From assembly GCA_947487895.1 (NCBI GenBank), contig CANKYF010000009.1, forward strand, positions 1 to 64,000: a stretch of 64,000 nt of DNA. The letters are read 5' to 3'. Source of the stretch: an uncultured Flavobacteriaceae bacterium. GTDB lineage: Bacteria; Bacteroidota; Bacteroidia; Flavobacteriales; Flavobacteriaceae. The notes beneath the pieces are model-generated. The model saw only the letters and a program-made list of their open reading frames with translations, made no database searches and had not been told where the DNA came from. The position numbers were made by a program, and so were the translations under genes. Shown here piece after piece: positions 8,123-17,145 of the stretch (positions are counted from its first letter, which is position 1; every line of letters begins with the position of its first letter).

Positions 8123-9622
8123 ATGATGAAACTTTCAAAAAAAATAAAATTATGTACAATTTTATTCGGATTTCTTTTGATAGGATATTCTGGGCAAGCT
8201 CAGAAAAAAAAACTAAAAAGACCTTCTAGTCGTGTAGGTATTTCAAGTGTAGATGCTTTTGTAAAAGAATCGTTTGATTTATATGACCGTGTGTATATAT
8301 ACGATAGTTACGCCGAGCAAGATAAACCTTTGGAAGACGATGACTATGAAATATTACTGGACACTGTAGAAAATGCTCAAGGCATTTTAACTACAGCGCC
8401 AAATGCTGTAACTGATTTAGATGGTAAAGGAATTATAAAACAAAGTAAAGGAACGCTTCAAATAAACAGATCAAAAAAGGCTTTAAAATATAGTATAAAA
8501 ACTGCAAAAAAATTATTGTCTAAAAAAGAAGAAAAAACTAATAACGATGATAAAGACAGTAAAAATAAGAATCCTGATGATAAAAATACAAATGACTTAA
8601 CTCATATAGATAACAGTAAGTCTAAAAATTTAGAGGTCTATAACAAGTTCGATTTTGTACCGGGTGATAAAATATTAGTGGCTGACGACTTTTCATTAGA
8701 TAATTTAGGAGATTTTCCTGCTAAGTGGAATACTAATGGTGCAGGTGAATTGGTGACTATTGATAATAAAAAATGGTTTAAACTGGTAGGAAAATCTGTT
8801 TATGTCCCAGACTTACCATCTAATCTCCCAGAAAACTACACTGTAGAGTTTGATATGCTTACCGAGCTTGACAAAAAAACCAGTTCGCAAGCAAAATTAG
8901 AAATCTGGCTCGAAGACAACAACATGTTTGATACATCAAAAAATATGGCAAGAGTTGAGATTCCATTATGCTTATTTATTGATATAGGCTTTATAGTTGA
9001 GAATAGAGTAGCTTCAAAAAGAATTATACGCAATAGTATTGAAAAAGATATTAGGGATATTCTTTTACAAAAAAATCATATTTCTATTGCTGTAAATAAC
9101 AAACGTTTTAGGTTATGGGTTAATGAAAATAAAGCTGTTGACGTACCAAGACTAGTGCCAGATAATATTATATCATTTAAACTACATCCAAGAGACGTAC
9201 GCGATGGTATAGATAACATTTATATAAACAATGTAAAAATCGCCCAAGGTGGTTTAGACTTACGAAATCAATTATTAAAAAACGGTAAGTTTTCTACAAC
9301 TGGTATTTTATTTAATTCAGGTTCAGATAGAATTAAACCTGAGTCATTCGGTGTGTTAAAAGAAATTGCTAAAACGCTTCAACAAGATTCAAAACTCTAT
9401 TTAAAAATTATTGGTCATACCGATTCAGATGGTGACGATGTACAAAATTTAAAGCTTTCCAAAAAACGAGCTTTAGCAGTAAAAAACGTTTTGATTTCAC
9501 AATTCAATATAGATAAAAACAGACTGCAAGCAGAAGGCAAAGGCGAAACAGAGCCTGTTGATAAAAACAATACCACTGAAGGTAAAGCTAATAATAGACG
9601 TGTGGAATTTATAAAAAACTAA
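8123..9622 (+). CDS. OmpA-family protein with C-terminal peptidoglycan-binding domain
   Basis: 499 residues. Signal peptide to about residue 26 (GYSGQA|Q). Residues 30-165 hold a helical, charged region with a Lys/Asp/Asn-rich linker. Residues 190-370 look like a concanavalin/LamG-type beta-sandwich (LVADDFSLDNLGDFPAKWNT, FKLHPRDVRDGIDNIYI). Residues 385-499 are an OmpA C-terminal domain with IIGHTDSDGD, LSKKRALAVK and NNRRVEF, which bind diaminopimelate. Probably links the outer membrane to peptidoglycan. The start is one of two adjacent ATGs (8123 or 8126). Confidence 0.8.
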   Translation: MMKLSKKIKLCTILFGFLLIGYSGQAQKKKLKRPSSRVGISSVDAFVKESFDLYDRVYIYDSYAEQDKPLEDDDYEILLDTVENAQGILTTAPNAVTDLDGKGIIKQSKGTLQINRSKKALKYSIKTAKKLLSKKEEKTNNDDKDSKNKNPDDKNTNDLTHIDNSKSKNLEVYNKFDFVPGDKILVADDFSLDNLGDFPAKWNTNGAGELVTIDNKKWFKLVGKSVYVPDLPSNLPENYTVEFDMLTELDKKTSSQAKLEIWLEDNNMFDTSKNMARVEIPLCLFIDIGFIVENRVASKRIIRNSIEKDIRDILLQKNHISIAVNNKRFRLWVNENKAVDVPRLVPDNIISFKLHPRDVRDGIDNIYINNVKIAQGGLDLRNQLLKNGKFSTTGILFNSGSDRIKPESFGVLKEIAKTLQQDSKLYLKIIGHTDSDGDDVQNLKLSKKRALAVKNVLISQFNIDKNRLQAEGKGETEPVDKNNTTEGKANNRRVEFIKN

Positions 9623-9669
9623 TCAGAAACTTCAATCAATATATTCTATTGATTATTAAACAAAAAAAC

Positions 9670-10704
9670 ATGAAAACTCTTTTTAAATTTATAATACTAA
9701 TGCTACTACTTGCAAATTGTGGTAGCGACGACGACAATTCAAATTCAACAGACAATAATCTTCTCATAGGACAATGGCGTTTTATTTCAGGTAGTTTGGT
9801 TGAAGGTGATGATATGTTTATAAATTTTAATTCTGATAATACTTTAATAGTATTAAGAGAAACAAATCTTAATTTTAAACGAATATTTAAAACCAATTAT
9901 ACTATATCAGAAAATCAGATCAGCATAGATGGTTTAACACAAAGTGGCACAGACGTATTTGATTATGTACTCGAAAATGAAATATTAACAATAGGAACTC
10001 AAGCTGCTTTACAAAAAACTGACACAGGACCTGAAGTTTCCTCATGGATACAAGAACTCTCTATTTTAAATTCTGGTAATCCTTTTTGGGGTGGTGATAT
10101 TGATATGGCATTTAACTATGATAAAACGCAAATAGTTTATGGTAATGGAAATCAATCTAACTATATAAGTTTAATAAATCCAAATACATTACAAGAAACT
10201 GGACTAATAGAAACCACCCGTAGTGCTTATGCTGTAGAAGTTGAAAAATTTGATGTCCCTGATCGATATGTTTTTCAAAGCGATAACGGTTCTAATTTAT
10301 TTTATGGATACTTTGAAAATAGTAATATGTTAGAAATTACTTCTCCAGAACTAGGTAATCGGATAAGTGGACTAGCATCAGTTGACCAAAACAGTATCTG
10401 GGCGGCAAGTAGTAATGAAGCACGTCTCTATTTATACAATTATAGCGATAATATCATTGAAAATGAGTTAGCTGTAGATATACAACCTTCAGGTTTAGAC
10501 TACCAAAATGGATTTTTATTTATAAGTGACGGGAACTCTTTTCACAAATGTCAAACAATCCCAATTTTTGAAGTTTTAGAAAGCTATTATTTAGAAAACA
10601 TAGCTGTTTCAGGAATAGCTTATGATGGCACCAACTTTTGGGTTAATGGTTATGATTACGTAAATGACGAATACAAAATTATACAAACTAACCTAACATT
10701 ATAA
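9670..10704 (+). CDS. Lipoprotein with lipocalin-like N-domain and beta-propeller-like C-domain
   Basis: 344 residues from the ATG at 9670; this start places the leader MKTLFKFIILMLLLANC directly at the N-terminus with lipobox Cys17, so an upstream in-frame ATG at 9649 is rejected. Residues 30-110 (LLIGQWRFISGSL ... FNSDNTLIVL) resemble lipocalin-like domains of Bacteroidota. Residues 130-344 hold repeats like INPNTLQETGLIET and SGIAYDGTNFWVNGYDY, typical of a YncE/SMP-30-like propeller. Last gene of the plus-strand run. Ligand unknown. Confidence 0.6.
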   Translation: MKTLFKFIILMLLLANCGSDDDNSNSTDNNLLIGQWRFISGSLVEGDDMFINFNSDNTLIVLRETNLNFKRIFKTNYTISENQISIDGLTQSGTDVFDYVLENEILTIGTQAALQKTDTGPEVSSWIQELSILNSGNPFWGGDIDMAFNYDKTQIVYGNGNQSNYISLINPNTLQETGLIETTRSAYAVEVEKFDVPDRYVFQSDNGSNLFYGYFENSNMLEITSPELGNRISGLASVDQNSIWAASSNEARLYLYNYSDNIIENELAVDIQPSGLDYQNGFLFISDGNSFHKCQTIPIFEVLESYYLENIAVSGIAYDGTNFWVNGYDYVNDEYKIIQTNLTL

Positions 10705-11064
10705 AACAAATTATATTAATAAATTTTTCATAGCCTCTAAGAGTGACATAATATACTTGTTTAAATTAAGTGCTTAATAGAGAGGTTTTTGTGTTTTAAA
10801 AAATAGTGTTTTTAGGTCGAACTCAGGTTATTTCGTAAATGAATGTTTATAGCCACTTCTTCTTTATCTATATGAAAAGTTTACACACTTGAAAAAAAGG
10901 AAAGCTTTTCATTTTAGGTCAAAACTTGTTTAACAAACTTTATCCTGAATTAAATTCAGAAAACAACATAACTATTTTTATAGATTTCTAAGCCTCTTGT
11001 TTCTTTGTCTAAATTGATGACAAATAAAAAAATGGACTTGCAATAAACAGAAAGAATTAAAAAG
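10705..11064. other. Gene-free 360-bp gap between convergent genes
   Basis: No open frame of note on either strand. It holds two imperfect direct copies of TTTTAGGTC(G/A)AA near 10810 and 10912, and a 20-base string at 10860-10879 that recurs at 27090-27109 in the group II intron relic. These suggest decayed mobile DNA, but I cannot assign a family. No clear terminator was found for either flanking gene. Confidence 0.4.
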
Positions 11065-12879
11065 TCAATTCCCTTTTTTATTTATATAAAAGTTTTGCAA
11101 CGTATAATACGCTTTTTTAGGAGTTCCCTGCTCTGAAACTAAACCTTTACGGTTAAAATCTGCTTGAATTCTTCTTAATAATCTTCTTGGAGAACGAAAA
11201 TCCATTAATATCCAAGGAGACATTCCTGCTAAGAAATCAATATTTTTCAACATTTCAATATTGTTTACATAAACTGCATCTTGATATTCTTCTGTCCATC
11301 TTTCATTGGACTCTCCGTGTAATCCTTGAAGTGCTCCTGCACCAACTTCACTCATTATCATGGGTTTATTAAACTCACTTTTCCACTTCAAGCTTGCGCA
11401 TGAATCTGGTGCTCCTGAATACCACCCACAATAACTATTTATACCTATTACATCTACATATTTACCTAATTCATCTGCTATAATTTTTTCATTACTGCTA
11501 CCAGATTGAGTGTCTAAAGCAGCCGTAATCAACCGTGAGTCATCTAATATTTTAACCTTCTTTACCAAATTTGATAAAAAATGTAGTCTAGATTCCCCTT
11601 CTGGAGTTTCGTTTGCGATACTCCATAAAATAATGGCTGCTCTATTTTTATCTCTAGATATCATATCCTCAAGCTGCTTTTCAGCATTTTTGTAGGTTGG
11701 TTCATTGTCGAATAGTACTGTCCAGTATACAGGAATTTCAGACCATATTAACAGTCCCATCTTTTCAGCTTCTTTTACCATGGTTTCATTATGCGGATAA
11801 TGTGCCAATCGTATAAAGTTGCAACCTAAATCTTTTGCCCAGTTTAATAATATTTTACATTCTTCTTTTGAAGTTACTCGCCCTGTTTTAAAAGGAGCTT
11901 CTTCATGAATACTTATTCCTTTAAGAAATATGGGTTCCCCATTTAACACAATTTTTGAACCTTGCGTTTCTATAGTACGAAAACCTATTTGGTCTTTTAC
12001 TGTTTCATGAGCTGTAACTATTTCTATATGATATAGCTTAGGGTTTTGGGGTGACCACAATTTTGGTTTTGCTGATATAGAAAAATGTGCTTTACCATCT
12101 TTAATGGTTGCTTTTAAACTCTTCTTTAACTCAGGGATTCTAACCGTAACTTCTTCATTATCCATAGCATTATCAACACTCACCCAGCCATAAATCTTCT
12201 TTGAGTTTCCTTTATCCAATTTAAAAACGTAATCAAGTATGTGTTTTTTAGGTAGTTTAACAAGTTTAACAGATCTGGTAATACCTCCATAATTCCACCA
12301 ATCTGTATTAATAGTAGGTACTGCTTCTCGCTTTCGTTTATTGTCGACTTTTACAATTAAAAAATTGTCTTTTTCTTTCAATTTTTCGGTTATATCAAAT
12401 TGAAAAGGAGTGTATCCTCCAATATGCGAACCAAGTTTTTCTCCATTTAAATACACATGGGCTTCATAGTTTACAGCTCCAAAATACAATAACACTTTTT
12501 CTTCTTTACTTTTAGAATAATCAAAAGATCTCTTATACCATATGGTGCCTTCGTAATAGTATAATTTTTCCATTTGTGTATTCCAATCTCCTGGAACATT
12601 TAACTGATAAGAAGTGTCAAAATGATATTCAATAAGATCGGATGGCGATTTCATTTTTTTATTGGAAAAAAAACCTTTCACCTTTCGAGGTTGTAATCTG
12701 TGATTATAGTAGCCTGTTTCTAATGGGTCAATGGTTATTTGCCAAAGGCCATCTAAACTTTGTGTAACACGATTATCTACATTTTGGAGTATGTTATTTT
12801 GATGCTTTTCGTTTTGAGCAAAAAGCAAGAAAACATTCATAATCAAAGTGACGCATGTTATAATTCTAATATTCTTCAT
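11065..12879 (-). CDS. Glycoside hydrolase family 2, probable beta-glucuronidase
   Basis: 604 residues with a signal peptide (1-21, LLFA|QNEK). GH2 layout: sugar-binding jelly roll at 40-205 (GTIWYKRSF, GGYTPFQFDIT, NYGGITR), Ig-like domain at about 210-305 and a TIM barrel from 308. Acid/base Glu424 is in IANE and nucleophile Glu511 in MSEVGAGA. The C-terminal loop has FNRKG with Asn576 and Lys578: the N-x-K motif that in beta-glucuronidases contacts the uronate carboxylate. It is the last gene of the PUL operon, so it probably removes glucuronic acid from the glycan or its oligomers in the periplasm. Beta-galactosidase is the alternative but the motif argues against it. Confidence 0.85.
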   Translation of the reverse strand: MKNIRIITCVTLIMNVFLLFAQNEKHQNNILQNVDNRVTQSLDGLWQITIDPLETGYYNHRLQPRKVKGFFSNKKMKSPSDLIEYHFDTSYQLNVPGDWNTQMEKLYYYEGTIWYKRSFDYSKSKEEKVLLYFGAVNYEAHVYLNGEKLGSHIGGYTPFQFDITEKLKEKDNFLIVKVDNKRKREAVPTINTDWWNYGGITRSVKLVKLPKKHILDYVFKLDKGNSKKIYGWVSVDNAMDNEEVTVRIPELKKSLKATIKDGKAHFSISAKPKLWSPQNPKLYHIEIVTAHETVKDQIGFRTIETQGSKIVLNGEPIFLKGISIHEEAPFKTGRVTSKEECKILLNWAKDLGCNFIRLAHYPHNETMVKEAEKMGLLIWSEIPVYWTVLFDNEPTYKNAEKQLEDMISRDKNRAAIILWSIANETPEGESRLHFLSNLVKKVKILDDSRLITAALDTQSGSSNEKIIADELGKYVDVIGINSYCGWYSGAPDSCASLKWKSEFNKPMIMSEVGAGALQGLHGESNERWTEEYQDAVYVNNIEMLKNIDFLAGMSPWILMDFRSPRRLLRRIQADFNRKGLVSEQGTPKKAYYTLQNFYINKKGN

Positions 12880-12965
12880 TTATTAATTAATGCTATTTTA
12901 CGAAAGTCGAGAGATTTATACCTTTCATAAAGTTGTTTGGTTTTATTTAAACTTTATTCTTTATT

Positions 12966-14042
12966 TTATTTAAAAGTTTTGTCAGAAATGGTATTATAAA
13001 TGCTATTGTTTATAGTAATGACCATATTCTTTTTTTGCTTTTCAATAAAATTATGATACTTTTCTTCTTGATAGTATTGGAGTACTTGCTCTTTGACTTT
13101 CTGAAAGGGATGATATTTTTTCTCTAATGATTTATTTAATTTGATTATATATATTCCTTCTTGTGCTCTTACTATTTTATGTTCGTTTAATTTTAACTTT
13201 TGGGCATTTTGTTTAATTATTTCATCTGGATTATCTTCTCCATAAATAGGAACTGAATCATAAAAGACTTTTTGATGATAAACTCCAGTAACAAATGTTT
13301 TTTCTAAGCTTTTTTCTAACACTAACCCTTTATCTAATTCATCTTTAATTTCTCTAATTTTTTGAAGCGCCTGCTTATATGGTAATACACTATATTCAAA
13401 ACCAAATGACTCTATATCAATTTTTTCTGAATATGAGAATTTATCTTTTTTTATACTTTCATAGAACTCACTTAAAGTTTCCTCGTTTGCTGTAAACTTG
13501 TTCTTTTTTAGCTTTTCTTTAACCCGTATTTCTAAATTGCTTAACAAATAATTATAATAACCAGACATATTTGTATAAATAGAACCATAAACGACGCCTC
13601 CTTTATCATGAGTTTCTTTTCTACTTCTATTGTATTCTTTCCATTGTAATTTAAATTCATTAAAATCAAACTCTTCAATCACATTATATTTTTTTGCTAA
13701 AGCATGAATGGTTTTTGATTCTATAACCTTTTTGTTAGTCTGCTTTTTAATGAAGTCTATAGGTTTTATATTATTAATAGGTGTTACCCAAAAGGTAGGT
13801 GAATTTTCTATGCCATAATTTTGATAAAAATAATTATAGGTCATTGCTATTTCACGTTTAAGGTGAAGCAAATATTCTTCTTTATTTACCCTAATATCAT
13901 CTATTGCTAACACAGTGGAATCTGAGGCTTTGAAATGAATATCTTGCCTTGTTGCCTTTTTATGTTGGGTTATCACTAAAAAAAGTAGTGCTATTACAAT
14001 TAAAATGTAACCTAAAAATACCTTCTTCTTTATTTGTAACAT
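12966..14042 (-). CDS. Parvulin/SurA-like peptidyl-prolyl isomerase-type protein, membrane-anchored
   Basis: 358 residues. One N-terminal helix (about 9-26, FLGYILIVIALLFLVI) then a periplasmic body. VLAIDDIRVNKEEYLLHLKR resembles the entry strand/helix of SurA/PrsA chaperones, and the C-terminal part (DELDKGLVLEKS ... AQEGIYIIKLNKSLEKKYHP ... KVKEQVLQYY) resembles a PpiC rotamase and the closing SurA helix. The rotamase core is poorly conserved. It sits between the beta-helix gene and the GH2 gene, so it may fold or assist the secreted proteins of this locus. Confidence 0.6.
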   Translation of the reverse strand: MLQIKKKVFLGYILIVIALLFLVITQHKKATRQDIHFKASDSTVLAIDDIRVNKEEYLLHLKREIAMTYNYFYQNYGIENSPTFWVTPINNIKPIDFIKKQTNKKVIESKTIHALAKKYNVIEEFDFNEFKLQWKEYNRSRKETHDKGGVVYGSIYTNMSGYYNYLLSNLEIRVKEKLKKNKFTANEETLSEFYESIKKDKFSYSEKIDIESFGFEYSVLPYKQALQKIREIKDELDKGLVLEKSLEKTFVTGVYHQKVFYDSVPIYGEDNPDEIIKQNAQKLKLNEHKIVRAQEGIYIIKLNKSLEKKYHPFQKVKEQVLQYYQEEKYHNFIEKQKKNMVITINNSIYNTISDKTFK

Positions 14043-14165
14043 TAAATCCTTATTAATTAAATTCTAATAGATGTCTTAAATAAGCATTAGAACACATAAT
14101 TAATTTTTAGAATCACTATTATATTCTAAATCAAAATTATTACCTCTCAATTATTTTTTTAAAGC

Positions 14166-17021
14166 TTAACGCACTATTACCTTTTTATTTATTATCTGTC
14201 CATTCTTTTTAAGAAATCTAATAACATACAAACCTCCAGGTAAATAACTAACATTTAATCCTGTATTTTTTATTGTAGTTATATCTAAATTGTTTGATAC
14301 TACTTTTCCATTAATACCTGTCATTTCAATTTTTATAATATCATCTGATAAATTTCGAAAATACACCGTATTATTAGCTGGATTTGGATAAATTGCTAAT
14401 TCTTCTATAACAGACGCTTCAATATCTGCTCTACCTGCTGCGCTTGATTGTTTTAAAAATCCTCCTTGAGTGCCGCTTTCAAATTCAACAACCAAAGATG
14501 GTCTTAGTGCTGCATTGGTTACTTCTTTACTATTGAATACCACAAAATGATTACTCCCAGCAACTGTTGATGATAATGCTAAACTTATTGTGCCATCTCC
14601 TGATGCTTCCGCTTGAACTTGAGATGTAATATCCCATTCCATAGTTGAAGCACTTCCTGCTTTAGAATCAAGTACAGTACCTTGTGCCGGTTTATTGTTC
14701 CAGATAATTCCAGATTCAGACCATGAATCATCACTTACAGCTTTAATTTGTATTTGTGTTGATGATGCTGTACTTCCTGTATTACTAGGTTCTAAAACCA
14801 ATTTTGCGCTAACAATATTAATTGCTGTTGCCAGTGATGATACATCAAATTTAAAATACGCTTCTCTTGTAAAACTTGCACTCCCCAACTTTACATTTAA
14901 CCCAGTATCATTACCATAATTTGTATTGGCATTACTACCGCCTCTTACAAAGGCATCAGCTTCTGCTGATAAGGATACATTTTGAACAACAGTCTGTTCT
15001 TGAACAGATATGTAAGCTTTAAATTGACCTGTACCGTTTTCTTTAGAATAAAGATCTATGGTTTTTACCAAATTATTATCGTCTCTTAAACCTAGTGATA
15101 AAATTCCATCTCCTGAAATTTCTCCTTGTACCAAAGAGGTGATGTCTACACTATACCATTGGTCTGTGGTTTGAATTGGTACAGTATCTTCATTTGAGCT
15201 TAAAGATGGTGCGTTGTTCCATGTAATATTGCTTTCCTGCCAATTATCATTATTTACTTTATATACAGATAGATCTATTTGCTGCTGTGCACTTCCATAA
15301 ATATTTAATGTAGCTGATGATATTGCATTTAAATTGCTTACGTCAAACTTTAAATACCCTCGTCTTGCAAATGATGCATTACCAGTTTCTTTAACTCTTA
15401 TAATATCTGCACTACCATAATTGGTTGATGCGTTACTTCCTCCACGAACATGTGCATCTTCTAATACAGAAATATTGGTATTGTTATTATTTGTTGTACT
15501 TCTATATTCTGAAGCTCCTATATCTGGCGCCCCATTATATAATGGCTCTCCCCAAAAATCAAACCCTCCATTATTGGCCACACTTCTTCCAGCATCAATA
15601 CATGGTGAATTTGACTGAAGTTTATACCCTGTTAACACATTTGGATAATTGTCCCAATCTATATCTTGTTCGCCGCTATTAGGGCTTACCAACAAAGGGT
15701 TTGATGTTATGAAATTTGTGCCTAATGCTTGAATATTGTAGAAGTCGTTGTTTTCAAAATTAACGGTATTACTATCATAGTCTCCCCAAACTGACCCTGG
15801 GTCTTCAAAATAGAAAATGTTATTATAAAAATTGGTTTTTATGGCAGTACGTCTAAACCCTCCTGAACCAAATACAGTTAATTGAATACCTGGTTTTACA
15901 TAATGGGTGTTGTTATAAAAATTAGCTGTTGTTAAACCTGTTCTTCCTTCAAAACCATAAAAATATATTGCTTTTTGGTCATTTTCAGAAATATTATATC
16001 TAATAATAACGTTTTCATTTACTCGTCTCTTCATAATAGCAAAGCCCCAAAGGTTATCATGGCTATAGTTATATTGTATTATGGTATTCTTGCAATTATA
16101 ATCGGCATCATACGCACCTCTATCTTTATTTCCTACTCCTGTATTTCCATAGGCTTCATTATACTGCATTACAACCGCGTCTGTGTTAAAACAAAACACG
16201 CTATGCCCAGTATCATGTCTACTGGTATTAACTAAGGTGTTATATTCTACAACAGAACCATCACTAGCTCTTATAATTAAATTATTTCTACCTGTATTGC
16301 TTATTCTGTTTCCTCTAATTTGAATATTTAAAGACGGGTATCTTGAGCTTGATGTTATAGACGCATATGAAGATTGATTGGCAATACCTAAACCACCAAC
16401 ATTGTCTATTTCATTATTTTCAATTTTAAGGTCATTATATCTTGACGGATCTGTTCCAAATGCAGTCATATAAATACCACCTGTTGTTTTAGTAGCTACA
16501 TCACCATTAACATCATGAATATAGCAATTGCGTACATATATATGACGGGCTTCCATACCTCCAGCAATATCAAGTTCTCCTAAAATACCCCATAAATCTC
16601 CCTGATAATTGGTAGCTCCATTGGTATTGGTTATTTCCAGATTATTGACTTCTAAATATTCTGCATTCTTCAATAGTACTGTTGCAGCACTATTAGTTAA
16701 CAACCCTCCACCATTAAATATAGGTTTATTTCCTGTTCCATATTGATCTACAATTATAGGGTTCCCATTTGTACCAGAGTCATTTAACAAGAGTTGTCCA
16801 TTCCATACTTCACCTGCTTTAAAAAACAAATTGTCTCCTGGAGAAAATGTAAAAGAGTTTACTTTACTTAAAGATTTCCAGGCATTTCCTGAACTTGTAC
16901 CACTGTTTGAATCACTACCAGAGGTAGCATCAACATAATAATCTGTAGCCCATATGATATTGGCTACTAAAGCTATGATAAAAGAACATATAATTCTTTT
17001 AAATTGTAATAATGTATTCAT
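14166..17021 (-). CDS. Right-handed beta-helix protein with two DNRLRE/CBM96-like domains and T9SS sorting domain
   Basis: 951 residues. Signal peptide at about 1-25. Residues 26-510 form a right-handed parallel beta-helix (YYVDATSGSDSNSGT ... PGDNLFFKAG ... repeated NNEI/NNTH turns), the fold of many polysaccharide lyases and isomerases. Two DNRLRE modules follow at about 517-680 and 682-860, each with DA.VRGGSNA.TNYG and a WN..P core; CBM96 members of this type bind alginate. Residues 872-951 are a type A T9SS domain (IYPNPANNTVYF ... KKVIVR), so it is exported and surface-bound. Likely the depolymerising or glycan-binding enzyme of the PUL. No lyase catalytic residues were identified with confidence. 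Confidence 0.75.
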   Translation of the reverse strand: MNTLLQFKRIICSFIIALVANIIWATDYYVDATSGSDSNSGTSSGNAWKSLSKVNSFTFSPGDNLFFKAGEVWNGQLLLNDSGTNGNPIIVDQYGTGNKPIFNGGGLLTNSAATVLLKNAEYLEVNNLEITNTNGATNYQGDLWGILGELDIAGGMEARHIYVRNCYIHDVNGDVATKTTGGIYMTAFGTDPSRYNDLKIENNEIDNVGGLGIANQSSYASITSSSRYPSLNIQIRGNRISNTGRNNLIIRASDGSVVEYNTLVNTSRHDTGHSVFCFNTDAVVMQYNEAYGNTGVGNKDRGAYDADYNCKNTIIQYNYSHDNLWGFAIMKRRVNENVIIRYNISENDQKAIYFYGFEGRTGLTTANFYNNTHYVKPGIQLTVFGSGGFRRTAIKTNFYNNIFYFEDPGSVWGDYDSNTVNFENNDFYNIQALGTNFITSNPLLVSPNSGEQDIDWDNYPNVLTGYKLQSNSPCIDAGRSVANNGGFDFWGEPLYNGAPDIGASEYRSTTNNNNTNISVLEDAHVRGGSNASTNYGSADIIRVKETGNASFARRGYLKFDVSNLNAISSATLNIYGSAQQQIDLSVYKVNNDNWQESNITWNNAPSLSSNEDTVPIQTTDQWYSVDITSLVQGEISGDGILSLGLRDDNNLVKTIDLYSKENGTGQFKAYISVQEQTVVQNVSLSAEADAFVRGGSNANTNYGNDTGLNVKLGSASFTREAYFKFDVSSLATAINIVSAKLVLEPSNTGSTASSTQIQIKAVSDDSWSESGIIWNNKPAQGTVLDSKAGSASTMEWDITSQVQAEASGDGTISLALSSTVAGSNHFVVFNSKEVTNAALRPSLVVEFESGTQGGFLKQSSAAGRADIEASVIEELAIYPNPANNTVYFRNLSDDIIKIEMTGINGKVVSNNLDITTIKNTGLNVSYLPGGLYVIRFLKKNGQIINKKVIVR

Positions 17022-17145
17022 AATATTGATTTTTTTAATTTTAAGAATGGCTATGTATTAATCCATAAGACTACTCCCCCTTATTGTTCTCAGAGAAGTA
17101 GTCATTTGGGCTACAAACTAACTCTAATCTAAATTAAACTCTATC

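Noticed and set aside
10889-10912. Similarity of AAAAAAGGAAAGCTTT near 10890 to the minus strand near 27520
   Set aside because: Short, low-complexity and centred on the AAGCTT palindrome; could be chance or two similar terminators.
15421-16235. Plus-strand frames opposite the beta-helix gene
   Set aside because: Shadows of a long repeat-rich gene with strong domain support on the other strand.
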